A DNA stretch of 64,000 bases, from NCBI RefSeq assembly GCF_002803085.1, contig NZ_NNBJ01000006.1:62001-126000 (forward strand), read 5' to 3'. The DNA is from Streptomyces sp. CB01201. Its GTDB lineage: Bacteria; Actinomycetota; Actinomycetes; Streptomycetales; Streptomycetaceae. Position 1 is the first letter of the stretch; every line of letters begins with the position of its first letter. A program made the translations under genes and the position numbers. This document shows, in pieces, positions 1 to 7,826 of this stretch. Below the pieces are notes generated by a model. It saw only the letters and a list, made by a program, of their open reading frames with translations. It ran no database searches and was not told where the DNA came from.

Positions 1-5
1 TGGCT

Positions 6-24
6 ACAGGCACCTTCAGCCTGT
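6..24. promoter_or_regulatory. Inverted repeat upstream of the lrp-type gene
   Basis: A perfect 6-bp inverted repeat (ACAGGC, 7-nt spacer, GCCTGT) lies about 65 bp before the chosen start of the Lrp/AsnC gene. Lrp proteins commonly autoregulate through palindromes in this position, so this could be its own operator. The link is inferred from position only. Confidence 0.35.
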
Positions 25-30
25 GGACAA
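22..30 (-). promoter_or_regulatory. DnaA-box-like 9-mer
   Basis: On the minus strand this reads TTGTCCACA, the DnaA box form favoured at Streptomyces oriC. It lies in an intergenic region and overlaps the right arm of the inverted repeat at 6-24. It is one of four exact matches to TT(A/G)TCCACA noted in this window. Confidence 0.4.
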
Positions 31-88
31 ACGGTTCTCCACAGCCTGGGATGGGAACAGGTCGTCCACAACAGGAAGGCGGGGGGAC

Positions 89-577
89 ATGGCAGCTGAA
101 CAAATGGCCACCGGCGAGAACCGGCCGGTGCCGCCCCGGCCGCTGGACCAGATCGACCACGACATCCTGCGCATCCTCCAGACGGACGGCCGGGCCTCGA
201 TACGCTCCGTGGCGGACCGGGTGCACGTCTCGCGCGCCAACGCCTACGCACGCATCAACCGGCTCGTCGAGGACAGCGTCATCCAGGGTTTCACCGCGCG
301 CGTGGACCACGAACGGGCGGGCCAGGGCGCTGCCGCGTACATCACGCTCAAGATCGTGCAGAACTCCTGGCGCACCGTGCGCGAACAGCTCAAGGAGCTG
401 CCGGGGGCCGCCCACATCGCCCTGGTGAGCGGCGACTTCGATGTGCTGCTCCTGGTCCACACACCGGACAACCGGGCGCTGCGGGAGCTGGTCCTGACCC
501 GGATCCAGTCCATCCCCGAGGTGCTGTCGACGCGCACGCTGCTGGTGTTCGAGGAGACCGACCTCGACCCGGCGTAG
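89..577 (+). CDS. Lrp/AsnC family transcriptional regulator
   Basis: A 162-residue protein with an N-terminal winged helix (residues about 16-65, starting LDQIDHDILRILQTDGRAS and continuing through RVHVSRANAYARINRLVEDSVI) and a C-terminal RAM/ligand-binding domain (about 70-150). This is the normal Lrp/AsnC size and layout. The ATG at 89 is preferred over an in-frame upstream start at 23 because the extra 22 residues do not look like protein. Lrp-type regulators in this chromosomal setting often control branched-chain keto-acid dehydrogenase genes, and such a target could lie just left of the window. That is inference. Confidence 0.85.
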   Translation: MAAEQMATGENRPVPPRPLDQIDHDILRILQTDGRASIRSVADRVHVSRANAYARINRLVEDSVIQGFTARVDHERAGQGAAAYITLKIVQNSWRTVREQLKELPGAAHIALVSGDFDVLLLVHTPDNRALRELVLTRIQSIPEVLSTRTLLVFEETDLDPA

Positions 578-603
578 GGCCCGCCCGGCTCGGCGGTTCC
601 GCT

Positions 604-643
604 CAGTAAGTACGGCTCACGTGCAGTAAGTACGGCTCACGTG
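604..643. repeat. 20-bp perfect tandem duplication
   Basis: The 20-mer beginning CAGTAAGTACGG occurs twice back to back (604-623 and 624-643) and is followed by the first five bases of a third copy. The inner copy covers the stop codon of the lipoprotein gene (637-639), so the duplication copied the 3' end of that gene into its own trailer. Confidence 0.85.
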
Positions 644-1440
644 CAGTACTTCCTCAGGAAGGCCAGGACGGTGTCCCAGTCGGCCGGCGTGGCCAGGAGG
701 GCCACCCCGTGCGCGGCCGAGCCCTTGACCTGCACGAGCCGGTTCTCCGGGGCCCTGGTACTGGCCGCGCTCAGCTCGCGGGCGGCCGTGGCGAAGGCGC
801 CGTCCTGGGCGCCCGCCATGTAGAGCACCGGGACGTCGAGGCCCGCCACGGCGTCGAGAGCGTCGATCGTGCCGTACTTCTCGGGGGCGGACAGGGAGAC
901 CACCGCGTCCGGCTTCAGCAACATGCGGGCGGCCGCCCCGAGCGTGGCGGTGCCCCCCTTGGACGCGCCCATGAGGAGCAGCTTCCAGGCACCCTCGGCG
1001 CGCAAAGTGCTCGCCGCGCCCTCGATCTCGGCGGCCTCGTCGACGGTCGTACTGTTGACGGCGAGGACCCGGAAGCCGACCTTGCCGAGTTCGACGGCCT
1101 TGTCCTTCCACTGGCAGACGTTCCCGTCCGACTGGTGGGCGAGCACGATCCCGGTGTTGCCGCTGCCGGTCAGAAACCCGCCCACCGGCGCCCCGGTCGC
1201 GCTCTTGAAGACGATGGAACCCGCCGCGGCCTGCGCCGGCGTCAGACAGCCGAAATCGTCGCCCTTGGCCGGCGCGGCGGGCGACGGATCGGCCTTCTTG
1301 ACGGCGGCCCGGGTGTCCTGCGACCGGGGTGCCGCGTCGTCCTTGCCGCTCCCGCCGCTGCATCCGGCCAGCGTCAGACCCGCGAGCAGCACTGTGACGC
1401 AACCGGACACGAGGGACGCGGGTGTTCGCAAGGCAGCCAT
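637..1440 (-). CDS. Predicted lipoprotein, alpha/beta-hydrolase fold
   Basis: A 267-residue secreted lipoprotein. The N-terminus has a charged start, a hydrophobic stretch and a lipobox LAGC with Cys27 as the likely lipidated residue. A low-complexity linker follows, then an alpha/beta-hydrolase-like domain. GASKGG (about residue 158) looks like the nucleophile elbow, with candidate acid (AGAQDGAF) and histidine (SAAHG) near the end. It probably acts outside the membrane as an esterase or dienelactone-hydrolase relative; the substrate is unknown. The ATG at 1440 gives a complete signal peptide. It runs in the same direction as the TetR/paaH pair and may be read through from it. Confidence 0.75.
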   Translation of the reverse strand: MAALRTPASLVSGCVTVLLAGLTLAGCSGGSGKDDAAPRSQDTRAAVKKADPSPAAPAKGDDFGCLTPAQAAAGSIVFKSATGAPVGGFLTGSGNTGIVLAHQSDGNVCQWKDKAVELGKVGFRVLAVNSTTVDEAAEIEGAASTLRAEGAWKLLLMGASKGGTATLGAAARMLLKPDAVVSLSAPEKYGTIDALDAVAGLDVPVLYMAGAQDGAFATAARELSAASTRAPENRLVQVKGSAAHGVALLATPADWDTVLAFLRKYCT

Positions 1441-1489
1441 GACCGTGGATGCTGATCCGCTTCGATGCCCCAGTCAACGGCACCGGAAC

Positions 1490-2083
1490 TCAATGGCCGG
1501 TCCGCAACCCCTCGAAGGCCATCCGTACGACGGTGTCGGCCACCTGGTCCCCGTCCGCCTCCCCCTCGCGCTGCGGCCGGTACCACTCCACCAGCGAGTT
1601 GACCATGCCGAAGAGCAGCCTGGTCGCGAGGCGAATGTCCAGGTCGGCGCGGAGATCGCCGTCCGCGACGGCCGCCTTGAGCAGATCGGCGACCCGCTGG
1701 TCGAACTCCCGGCGGCGCTCCATCGCCCAGCGTTCCGTCTTGGTGTTCCCGCGGACGCGCAACAGCAGTGTGACGTAGGGAAGTTCGGCCATCAGGACCT
1801 CGACCGTACGTCGCGTGACGTACTCGACCCGCTCGATCGACCGGCCGCGCCCGGCGCCCGGCTCGTCCAGGACGCCGAAGAGCCCTTCGATGGCGCGGCT
1901 GACGGCCCGGTGGAGAAGCTCCTCCTTGCCGGCGACGTGATGGTAGATGGACGACTTGGAGATCCCGGCCGCTTTGGACAGGTGCTCCATCGAAGTGCCG
2001 TCGTAACCCCTCTCGTTGAAGATCCGGACGGCGACCGTGAGCAGCGTCTCGGGCGTGTAGGTGTCGCGCTTGGGGGTGGTCAT
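1490..2083 (-). CDS. TetR family regulator, probable PaaR-type repressor
   Basis: A 197-residue TetR protein. The HTH lies near the N-terminus (TLLTVAVRIFNERGYDGTS, then LSKAAGISKSSIYHHVAGKEEL) and a helical effector domain follows. The ATG at 2083 overlaps the stop of the upstream 3-hydroxyacyl-CoA dehydrogenase gene (ATGA), so the two are translationally coupled. Two sites fitting the published corynebacterial PaaR pattern ACCG-NN-CG-NN-CGGT lie before paaN/paaH and before paaA. This is the only TetR gene in the paa region, so it is the natural candidate to bind them and to release with phenylacetyl-CoA. Identity as PaaR is inferred from context. Confidence 0.85.
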   Translation of the reverse strand: MTTPKRDTYTPETLLTVAVRIFNERGYDGTSMEHLSKAAGISKSSIYHHVAGKEELLHRAVSRAIEGLFGVLDEPGAGRGRSIERVEYVTRRTVEVLMAELPYVTLLLRVRGNTKTERWAMERRREFDQRVADLLKAAVADGDLRADLDIRLATRLLFGMVNSLVEWYRPQREGEADGDQVADTVVRMAFEGLRTGH

Positions 2084-3624
2084 GAGCCCGTCTCCTCGTC
2101 GCCCGCGTACGCCTGCCGGTAGAGCGCGAGCGAGGGGGCGTAGCGGCCGGTGGGGCAGCGCTCGTGCAGCGCCGAGAGCAGGTCGTACGCCCAGTCCTGG
2201 CCCAGGCGCCGGTTCCATTCGACGGGCCCCAGCGGGTAGTTGACGCCGAGCCGCATCGCGGTGTCGATGTCCTCGGGCGAGGCCACGCCCTTGGCGACGG
2301 CGTCGGCGGCGAGGTCGACGAGCATCGCGACGGTACGGGCGACGATCATGCCCGGCACGTCCCCGATGACGCTGACCTCCTTGCCGAGCCTCTGGAACAG
2401 GCCGACGGCCTCGCTGACGGCCCGCTCGGAGGTGTCCTCGCTCGCGGAGAGCGCGATGCGGGTGGCGCCCCGGTAGTCGAGGGCGAGGTCGAAGTAGACG
2501 ACGTCGGCGAACTCGACGGACGTCCTGCCGTCGGCGGGGACGAGCTGTCCATCCCCCGGAAGCTCGATGTAGGGGCCGCCCTCGTTGACGGTCTTCACCG
2601 CGATGCCGGCCTCGCCCATCATCGCCACGAGATCGCGGGCCGGGCCCAGGTCACCGACCACGGTGACGGCCCCGGGCGCCTCGGCGGGCGGCGCGGTGTG
2701 CGGGGCCGGGCGCACCGCCTCCTGGGAGGACGCGCCGGGCGCCTCGTAGGCGTACCAGCCGCGCCCGCTCTTGCGCCCGTGCCGCCCGGACTCGACGAGG
2801 CGGCGCTGGGCCAGGGACGGCGTGAACTTGGGGCTCCGGAAGAAGGACTCCCAGACCGAGCGCGTCACCGCCTCGTTGACGTCCTGCCCGATGAGGTCGG
2901 TGAGCTCGAAGGGGCCCATGCGGAATCCGCCGCACTCACGCAGCACCGCGTCGATGGTGGCCGGGTCGGCGCCGCGCTCCTCGTGGATCGCGAAGGCCTC
3001 CGCGTAGAAGGGCCGGGCGATGCGGTTGACGATGAAGCCCGGGGTGTCGGCGCAGCGCACCGGCGTCTTGCCCCACGCCTTCGCCGTCTCGTACGCCCGG
3101 GTCGCCGCGGTCTCGTCGGTGGCGAAGCCGCTGACGACCTCGACCAGCGGGAGCAGCGGGGCCGGGTTGAAGAAGTGCAGGCCGACGAAGCGGCCCGGGT
3201 GCCGCAGCTTCCCGGCGATCGCGGTCACCGAGAGCGAGGAGGTGTTGGTGGCGAGCAGGCAGTCCTCGCCGACCACGTCCTCAAGCGCGCCGAACAGCTC
3301 CTGCTTGACCGGGAGTTGTTCCAGGACGGCCTCGACGACGAGCGCCGCGTCCGCGAGCTCGGCGAGTCCGTCGGCCGGACGCAGCCGGGCCAGCGCCGCG
3401 TCGCGCTCGGCGGCATCGAGCCGGCCCTTGTCGACCAGGCGGCCCAGGCGCCCGGCGAGCGCGTCGGCTGCCTCGCGCGCCCGGCCCGGCACGGCGTCGT
3501 AGAGCCGTACGGGGTGTCCGGCGACGAGGGCGACCTGGGCGATGCCCTGCCCCATGGTCCCGGTGCCGACGACGGCGACGGTACGGCTCGGCGCGATCGC
3601 TGCGGCGCTGGCGGTTTCGGTCAT
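2080..3624 (-). CDS. paaH: 3-hydroxyacyl-CoA dehydrogenase (PaaH type)
   Basis: A 514-residue enzyme with duplicated HCDH domains, the size and layout of PaaH (3-hydroxyadipyl-CoA dehydrogenase), which makes 3-oxoadipyl-CoA late in phenylacetate catabolism. The N-terminal Rossmann motif is VAVVGTGTMGQGIAQ (from about residue 16). The catalytic His is in GLHFFNPAPLLPLVEVV, followed by GFIVNRIARPFY. A second, shorter unit occupies roughly residues 320-505 (VTVVGDLG, then GMIVARTV and NYPLGPVEW). It is divergent from paaN across a 197-bp region with a PaaR-type operator, and coupled downstream to the TetR gene. A general fatty-acid role (FadB2-like) is possible but less likely given the neighbours. 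Confidence 0.88.
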   Translation of the reverse strand: MTETASAAAIAPSRTVAVVGTGTMGQGIAQVALVAGHPVRLYDAVPGRAREAADALAGRLGRLVDKGRLDAAERDAALARLRPADGLAELADAALVVEAVLEQLPVKQELFGALEDVVGEDCLLATNTSSLSVTAIAGKLRHPGRFVGLHFFNPAPLLPLVEVVSGFATDETAATRAYETAKAWGKTPVRCADTPGFIVNRIARPFYAEAFAIHEERGADPATIDAVLRECGGFRMGPFELTDLIGQDVNEAVTRSVWESFFRSPKFTPSLAQRRLVESGRHGRKSGRGWYAYEAPGASSQEAVRPAPHTAPPAEAPGAVTVVGDLGPARDLVAMMGEAGIAVKTVNEGGPYIELPGDGQLVPADGRTSVEFADVVYFDLALDYRGATRIALSASEDTSERAVSEAVGLFQRLGKEVSVIGDVPGMIVARTVAMLVDLAADAVAKGVASPEDIDTAMRLGVNYPLGPVEWNRRLGQDWAYDLLSALHERCPTGRYAPSLALYRQAYAGDEETGS

Positions 3625-3714
3625 GAACGCGATCCTCCCCTACGGCTCGCCCAGGGGCCCGGCGGGCCCCCTCCCGGGCCGCACAGCGGGGGCCGCGGGG
3701 GGCTTGGCCGGTAG

Positions 3715-3723
3715 TTGTCCACA
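3715..3723 (+). promoter_or_regulatory. DnaA-box-like 9-mer
   Basis: Exact TTGTCCACA in the paaH-paaN divergent intergenic region, 26 bp left of the PaaR-type operator. It may be functional or coincidental. Confidence 0.4.
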
Positions 3724-3748
3724 GGTTTCCCCGGGCCCCCTTGTCCCG

Positions 3749-3762
3749 ACCGATCGTTCGGT
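3749..3762. promoter_or_regulatory. PaaR-type operator between paaH and paaN
   Basis: ACCGATCGTTCGGT fits the pattern ACCG-NN-CG-NN-CGGT reported for the TetR-family PaaR of Corynebacterium. The flanks extend the symmetry, and an 18-bp stretch including this site is the exact reverse complement of the one before paaA. A possible -35 (TTGTCC, 3741-3746) lies just before it and a possible -10 just after, so the operator would sit in the spacer of the paaN promoter, as expected for repression. Confidence 0.75.
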
Positions 3763-3821
3763 TACTCTAACGATGTCCGGCTCTCCCTGCCCAGCTCGAA
3801 GACTCGACGAGGAGTTGCTCC

Positions 3822-5486
3822 ATGCAGCTGACCGAGAAGCACAGGCCCACCCTGGACGGGGCCCTGGAGGCAATCCGCACGCGTGCGTACTGGTCGCCGC
3901 ATCCGGAGCACCCCAAGGCGTACGGAGAGACGGGCGCCGAGGACGGCAAGGCGGCCTTCGACGCGCTCCTGAACCGCCGCTTCGACCTCGACCAGCCGGG
4001 CACGGACGACTGGACGGGCGCTGAAGTCTCCCCCTACGGCATCGAGTTGGGCGTCCAGTACCCGCACCCCGACCTCGACGTGCTGCTGCCCGCGATGCGT
4101 GCGGGCATGGCCGCCTGGCGGGCCGCCGGGCCCGAGACGCGGGCGCTGGTCTGTGTCGAGATCCTGGCCCGCATCGGCGCCCGGACGCACGAGTTCGCGC
4201 ACGCGGTCATGCACACCAGCGGCCAGGCCTTCATGATGGCGTTCCAGGCGGGCGGACCGCACGCCCAGGACCGCGGCCTGGAGGCCGTCGCGTACGCCTA
4301 CCAGGAGCAGACGCGCACGCCGTCGGGCAGCGCCGCCTGGTCCAAGCCCCAGGGCAAGCGCGAGCCGCTGGAGCTCGCCAAGACGTTCACGCCGGCCGGC
4401 CGCGGCATCGCCCTGCTGATCGGCTGCAACACCTTCCCGACCTGGAACGGCTACCCGGGCCTGTTCGCCTCACTGGCGACCGGCAACCCGGTTCTGGTCA
4501 AGCCGCACCCGCGCGCGGTCCTGCCGCTCGCGATGACGGTGAAGGTGGCGCGCGAGGTCCTGGCCGAGGCGGGCTTCGACCCGAACCTGGTGGCGCTCGC
4601 GGCCGAGCGGCCCGGCGAGGGCATCGCCAAGACCCTCGCGGTGCGCCCCGAGATCAAGATCATCGACTACACGGGCTCCTCCGCGTTCGGCGACTGGCTG
4701 GAGACCAACGCGCGCCAGGCGCAGGTCTACACGGAGAAGGCCGGCGTCAACACGGTGGTCATCGACTCCACCGACGACTACAAGGGCATGCTCGGCAACC
4801 TGTCCTTCTCGCTGTCCCTCTACAGCGGCCAGATGTGCACCACCCCGCAGAACCTGCTGATCCCCCGCGACGGCATCACGACGGACGCGGGAAAGAAGAC
4901 CTTCGACGAGGTGGTGGGCGACCTCGCGGCGGCGGTCGGCGGCCTGCTCGGCGACGACGCCCGGGCCAACGCGCTGCTCGGCGCCCTGGTCAACCCGGAC
5001 GTGAAGTCCCGCCTGGAAGCGGCCTCCGGCCTCGGTGAAGTCGCCCTGGCCTCCCGGGAGGTGACCAACCCCGAGTTCCCGGACGCGGTGGTGCGCACCC
5101 CGGTCATCGTCAAGCTGGACGGCGCGAAGCCGGACGCCGAGGCGGTCTACCTCGCGGAGTGCTTCGGCCCGGTCTCCTTCGCCGTCGCCGTCGACTCCAC
5201 GGCGGACGCGGTCGAGCTGCTGCGCCGCACGATTCGCGACAAGGGTGCGATGACGGTCGGCGCGTACACCACCTCCGAGGAGGTGGAGCGTGCGGTGGAG
5301 GACGTCTGTCTGGACGAGTCGGCCCAGCTGTCGCTGAACCTGACGGGCGGGGTGTACGTCAACCAGACGGCCGCCTTCTCCGACTTCCACGGCTCGGGTG
5401 GCAACCCGGCGGCCAACGCGGCGCTGTGCGACGGGGCGTTCGTGGCCAACCGGTTCCGCGTGGTGGAGGTCCGCAGGCAGGCCTGA
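3822..5486 (+). CDS. paaN: Phenylacetic acid degradation protein PaaN (aldehyde dehydrogenase superfamily)
   Basis: A 554-residue aldehyde-dehydrogenase-fold protein of the stand-alone PaaN type found in actinobacteria. In PaaZ-containing organisms the corresponding domain oxidises the semialdehyde produced by opening the oxepin-CoA ring. The catalytic Cys is in YSGQMCTTPQN (about residue 340), and the NAD-binding region includes GCNTFPTWNGYPGL and DYTGSSAFGDWLE. There is no fused hotdog/MaoC hydratase domain, so ring hydrolysis must be done by a separate enzyme not seen here. GAGGAG sits at good spacing before the ATG. The gene is divergent from paaH with the shared operator. Confidence 0.9.
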   Translation: MQLTEKHRPTLDGALEAIRTRAYWSPHPEHPKAYGETGAEDGKAAFDALLNRRFDLDQPGTDDWTGAEVSPYGIELGVQYPHPDLDVLLPAMRAGMAAWRAAGPETRALVCVEILARIGARTHEFAHAVMHTSGQAFMMAFQAGGPHAQDRGLEAVAYAYQEQTRTPSGSAAWSKPQGKREPLELAKTFTPAGRGIALLIGCNTFPTWNGYPGLFASLATGNPVLVKPHPRAVLPLAMTVKVAREVLAEAGFDPNLVALAAERPGEGIAKTLAVRPEIKIIDYTGSSAFGDWLETNARQAQVYTEKAGVNTVVIDSTDDYKGMLGNLSFSLSLYSGQMCTTPQNLLIPRDGITTDAGKKTFDEVVGDLAAAVGGLLGDDARANALLGALVNPDVKSRLEAASGLGEVALASREVTNPEFPDAVVRTPVIVKLDGAKPDAEAVYLAECFGPVSFAVAVDSTADAVELLRRTIRDKGAMTVGAYTTSEEVERAVEDVCLDESAQLSLNLTGGVYVNQTAAFSDFHGSGGNPAANAALCDGAFVANRFRVVEVRRQA

Positions 5487-5514
5487 GCCCGCTTCGGCGG
5501 GAAGGGGCGGGCTC
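5485..5514 (+). terminator. Possible terminator at the end of paaN
   Basis: An 8-bp stem (GAGCCCGC paired with GCGGGCTC) with a 14-nt loop starts inside the paaN stop codon. There is no clear U-tract, which is usual in Streptomyces. The large loop makes it only moderately convincing. Confidence 0.4.
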
Positions 5515-5558
5515 TCGACCCGGTCCAGCAGGAGCCCGGGGGGCGGGCCCGGTCAGGG

Positions 5559-5774
5559 GTGGAGCGGGGGCGGGCCCGGTCCGAGGTGGTGCGGGGGCGG
5601 GCCCGGTCCGAGGTGCTGCGGGGGCCGGCCCGGTCCGAGATGGTGCGGGGGCGGGCCCGGTCCGAGATGGTGCGGGGGCGGGCCCGGTCCGAGATGGTGC
5701 GGGGGCGGGCCCGGTCCGAGGTGCTGCGGGGGCGGGCCCGGTCCGAGATGGTGCGGGGGCGTGTCAGCCGGGGA
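5559..5774. repeat. 27-bp tandem repeat, eight copies, between convergent genes
   Basis: Eight consecutive 27-bp units, each built around GCGGGGGCGGGCCCGGTCC, differ at only a few positions (GGTG/GATG ends, one CGG-to-CCG change). Nearly every unit carries the 8-bp palindrome CGGGCCCG. The array fills most of the gap between paaN (+) and the methyltransferase gene (-), and its last unit contains the methyltransferase stop codon (5764-5766). A degenerate ninth unit is visible just upstream (about 5535-5558). Because 27 is a multiple of three the array is open in several frames, but I do not regard it as coding. Confidence 0.9.
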
Positions 5775-6450
5775 CGACGGCGTGCCGCTGCACCCAGGCG
5801 TGCATCGCGATGGCCGCCGCGGCCCCCGCGTTGATGGAGCGCGTGGAGCCGAACTGGGCGATGGAGCACACCAGTTGGGCATGCTTACGGGCTTCCTCGG
5901 TGAGTCCGGGCCCCTCCTGGCCGAAGAGCAGCACACAGCGGCGCGGCAGCTCGGTGCGCTCCAGCGGCACCGCGCCGGGCAGGTTGTCGATGCCGATGAT
6001 CGGCACGCCCTCGGCGAGCGCCCACGCGGTCAGCGACTCGGTGTCCGGGTGGTGGCGTACGTGCTGGTACCGGTCGGTGACCATGGCGCCGCGCCGGTTC
6101 CAGCGGCGCCGCCCCACGATGTGGATCTCCTTGGCGAGGAACGCGTTCGCGGTCCGCACCACGGAGCCGATGTTGAAGTCGTGGCCCCAGTTCTCCACGG
6201 CCACGTGGAAGTCGTGCCGCCGGGTGTCGAGGTCGGCGACGATCGCCTCGCGCGTCCAGTACCGGTAGGCGTCGACGACATTGCGACGGTCGCCGTGCGC
6301 GAGCAGCTCCGGGTCGTAGCGCTCGCCCTCGGGCCAGGGCCGCGGGTGCGGGCCGACCCCGACCTCGGCCGGGCCGAAGCCTTCGTCGTACTGGATGGGG
6401 TCGCCGGCCGGGGCGTCCTCGGCCGGGACCGGATGATCGGTGCTGCTCAC
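5764..6450 (-). CDS. TrmH/SpoU family RNA 2'-O-methyltransferase
   Basis: A 228-residue SPOUT methyltransferase that would transfer a methyl group from S-adenosylmethionine to a ribose 2'-OH in rRNA or tRNA. The three SpoU motifs are present: NIGSVVRTANAFLAKEIHIVG without its last residue (motif 1), CVLLFGQEGPGLTEEA (motif 2) and FGSTRSINAGAAAAIAMHAW (motif 3, with the knot-forming NAG region). The GTG at 6450 overlaps the stop of the upstream HTTM gene by 4 nt; longer upstream reading gives no family-like sequence. Its stop codon lies in the 27-bp repeat array. The exact target nucleotide cannot be told from sequence. Confidence 0.88.
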   Translation of the reverse strand: MSSTDHPVPAEDAPAGDPIQYDEGFGPAEVGVGPHPRPWPEGERYDPELLAHGDRRNVVDAYRYWTREAIVADLDTRRHDFHVAVENWGHDFNIGSVVRTANAFLAKEIHIVGRRRWNRRGAMVTDRYQHVRHHPDTESLTAWALAEGVPIIGIDNLPGAVPLERTELPRRCVLLFGQEGPGLTEEARKHAQLVCSIAQFGSTRSINAGAAAAIAMHAWVQRHAVVPG

Positions 6451-7826
6451 CCCACGAGCGTACGTGGCCGCCCGGGCTCCTCCGCCCGCTCCCGGCGCTG
6501 CGCGGGAAGGCGCGCGCCCGGCCGCAGCCGGCCCGCGTACGCGCCCACCCCGCGCAGGAAGGGCGTCGGCAGGAACACGGCGTCGGCCGCGATCATCGCG
6601 AGCGAGAAGAACGGCAGACCCAGCAGGACCGCGATCCCGGCGTGCTCCAGCATCATCGCCACGAGCAGCACGTTCTTGACCCGCCGGTTGAACAGCGTGA
6701 ACGGGAACGCCACTTGGACCATGACCGTTCCATAGGTGAGCAGCATCACGATCACCCCGCTCGTGCCCAGGAGGGAGGAGAGTTCGGGCCACGGCGAGAA
6801 GTAGTCCAGTTTCAACGGGTAGAACAGCGCGGTGCCGTCCTGCCAGCGGCTGCCCTGGATCTTGTACCAGCCGGCCGTCGCGTAGACCAGGCAGACCTCC
6901 GCCATGATCACGACCATGGCCGCGTTGTGGACGAGGTTCGCGAGGATGTCGAGCAGCGCCCGCGCGTCGGCGTCGGCATGGCGGCCCACCGCCCACCACA
7001 GCCCCTGGGCGGCCCACATGCCCCAGAACACGACCCACAGCCACCACTCGCCGCCGCCGAAGACGCCGGATCCGGACGTGCGCCAGGTGGCGGCCAGCAG
7101 TCCGAGGCCGCACACCGCCCACAGCACCGGGCCGACGCGGTCGCGGGCCACTGCGCGCGCGGCGCGCCGCGCATCCAGGGACCAGACCTGCGCACAGCGC
7201 GTGAAGACCAGATACATCGCCATCAGATGGATGACGTTGTCACCGCCGTCGCCCATGAAGACGGAGCGATTCTGCAACGACAGCACGCCGATCATGAAGA
7301 GCACGGACATCGTGCGGGTGCGCCAGCCGACCAGCAGCAGCGCGCTCGACACGATGGCGAGCGCGTACACGAACTCGAACCAGAAGGTGCTGTCGGTCCA
7401 GAGCAGCGCGGTGAAGGCGTGGTTGCCGGACACCAGACGGTTGCCGAGGCCGAAGCTCCAGGGCCCGTCCGGGCCGTACAGCTGGTGGCGGTTGGGCAGC
7501 TCGCGCAGCAGGAAGAGCAGCCACGTCGCGGAGAAGCCGATCCGGACGACGGCGCTCTGGTAGGGCCCGAGGGCGGCGGCCGACACCATCCGCACGGCCC
7601 GCGCCGCCCGCGTCTCGCCGCCGTCCGGCGCGGAGCCGGACGGCTTGGCGGCCGCGGCGGGAACGGGAGGGGAGGCGGGAGCGGCAGCGGGCGTGGCAGC
7701 GTCGGCGCCGGAGGTGGTGTCGGAGGCGGCGTCGCAGGTGGTGTCGGGACCGGGTGCCGGGGGATGAACGGCCGGCGGGGTGGCGGGGGCGGTCCTGGTC
7801 GGGCCGTCGTGGTCGTACGTGCTCAA
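6447..7826 (-). CDS. HTTM domain integral membrane protein
   Basis: A 459-residue membrane protein. The first 80 or so residues are Pro/Ala/Asp-rich and probably cytoplasmic. A run of hydrophobic helices follows (for example IGFSATWLLFLLRELPNRH, VYALAIVSSALLLVGW, TMSVLFMIGVLSL, MVVIMAEVCLVYATAGWYK, GVIVMLLTYGTVMVQVAF), matching the HTTM domain related to vitamin K-dependent gamma-carboxylase and to SdpB. The motif AGWYKIQGSRWQDGTALFYPL without its last residue is typical of HTTM proteins. Its ATG overlaps the stop of the DUF5819 gene, so the two are likely made together and may form a complex. Substrate unknown. Confidence 0.8.
   Translation of the reverse strand: MSTYDHDGPTRTAPATPPAVHPPAPGPDTTCDAASDTTSGADAATPAAAPASPPVPAAAAKPSGSAPDGGETRAARAVRMVSAAALGPYQSAVVRIGFSATWLLFLLRELPNRHQLYGPDGPWSFGLGNRLVSGNHAFTALLWTDSTFWFEFVYALAIVSSALLLVGWRTRTMSVLFMIGVLSLQNRSVFMGDGGDNVIHLMAMYLVFTRCAQVWSLDARRAARAVARDRVGPVLWAVCGLGLLAATWRTSGSGVFGGGEWWLWVVFWGMWAAQGLWWAVGRHADADARALLDILANLVHNAAMVVIMAEVCLVYATAGWYKIQGSRWQDGTALFYPLKLDYFSPWPELSSLLGTSGVIVMLLTYGTVMVQVAFPFTLFNRRVKNVLLVAMMLEHAGIAVLLGLPFFSLAMIAADAVFLPTPFLRGVGAYAGRLRPGARLPAQRRERAEEPGRPRTLVG

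Noticed and set aside
22..30. Part of oriC
   Set aside because: A Streptomyces oriC has many closely packed DnaA boxes between dnaA and dnaN. Here the boxes are single and kilobases apart, and neither gene is present.
5559..5774. CRISPR array
   Set aside because: Units are directly adjacent with no unique spacers, and no cas genes are present.
5559..5834. A coding gene made of nine-residue repeats (RGRARSE-type) on the plus strand
   Set aside because: The frame is open only because the 27-bp tandem unit is a multiple of three in GC-rich DNA. It has no ribosome binding site of note and covers the end of a well-supported gene on the other strand.
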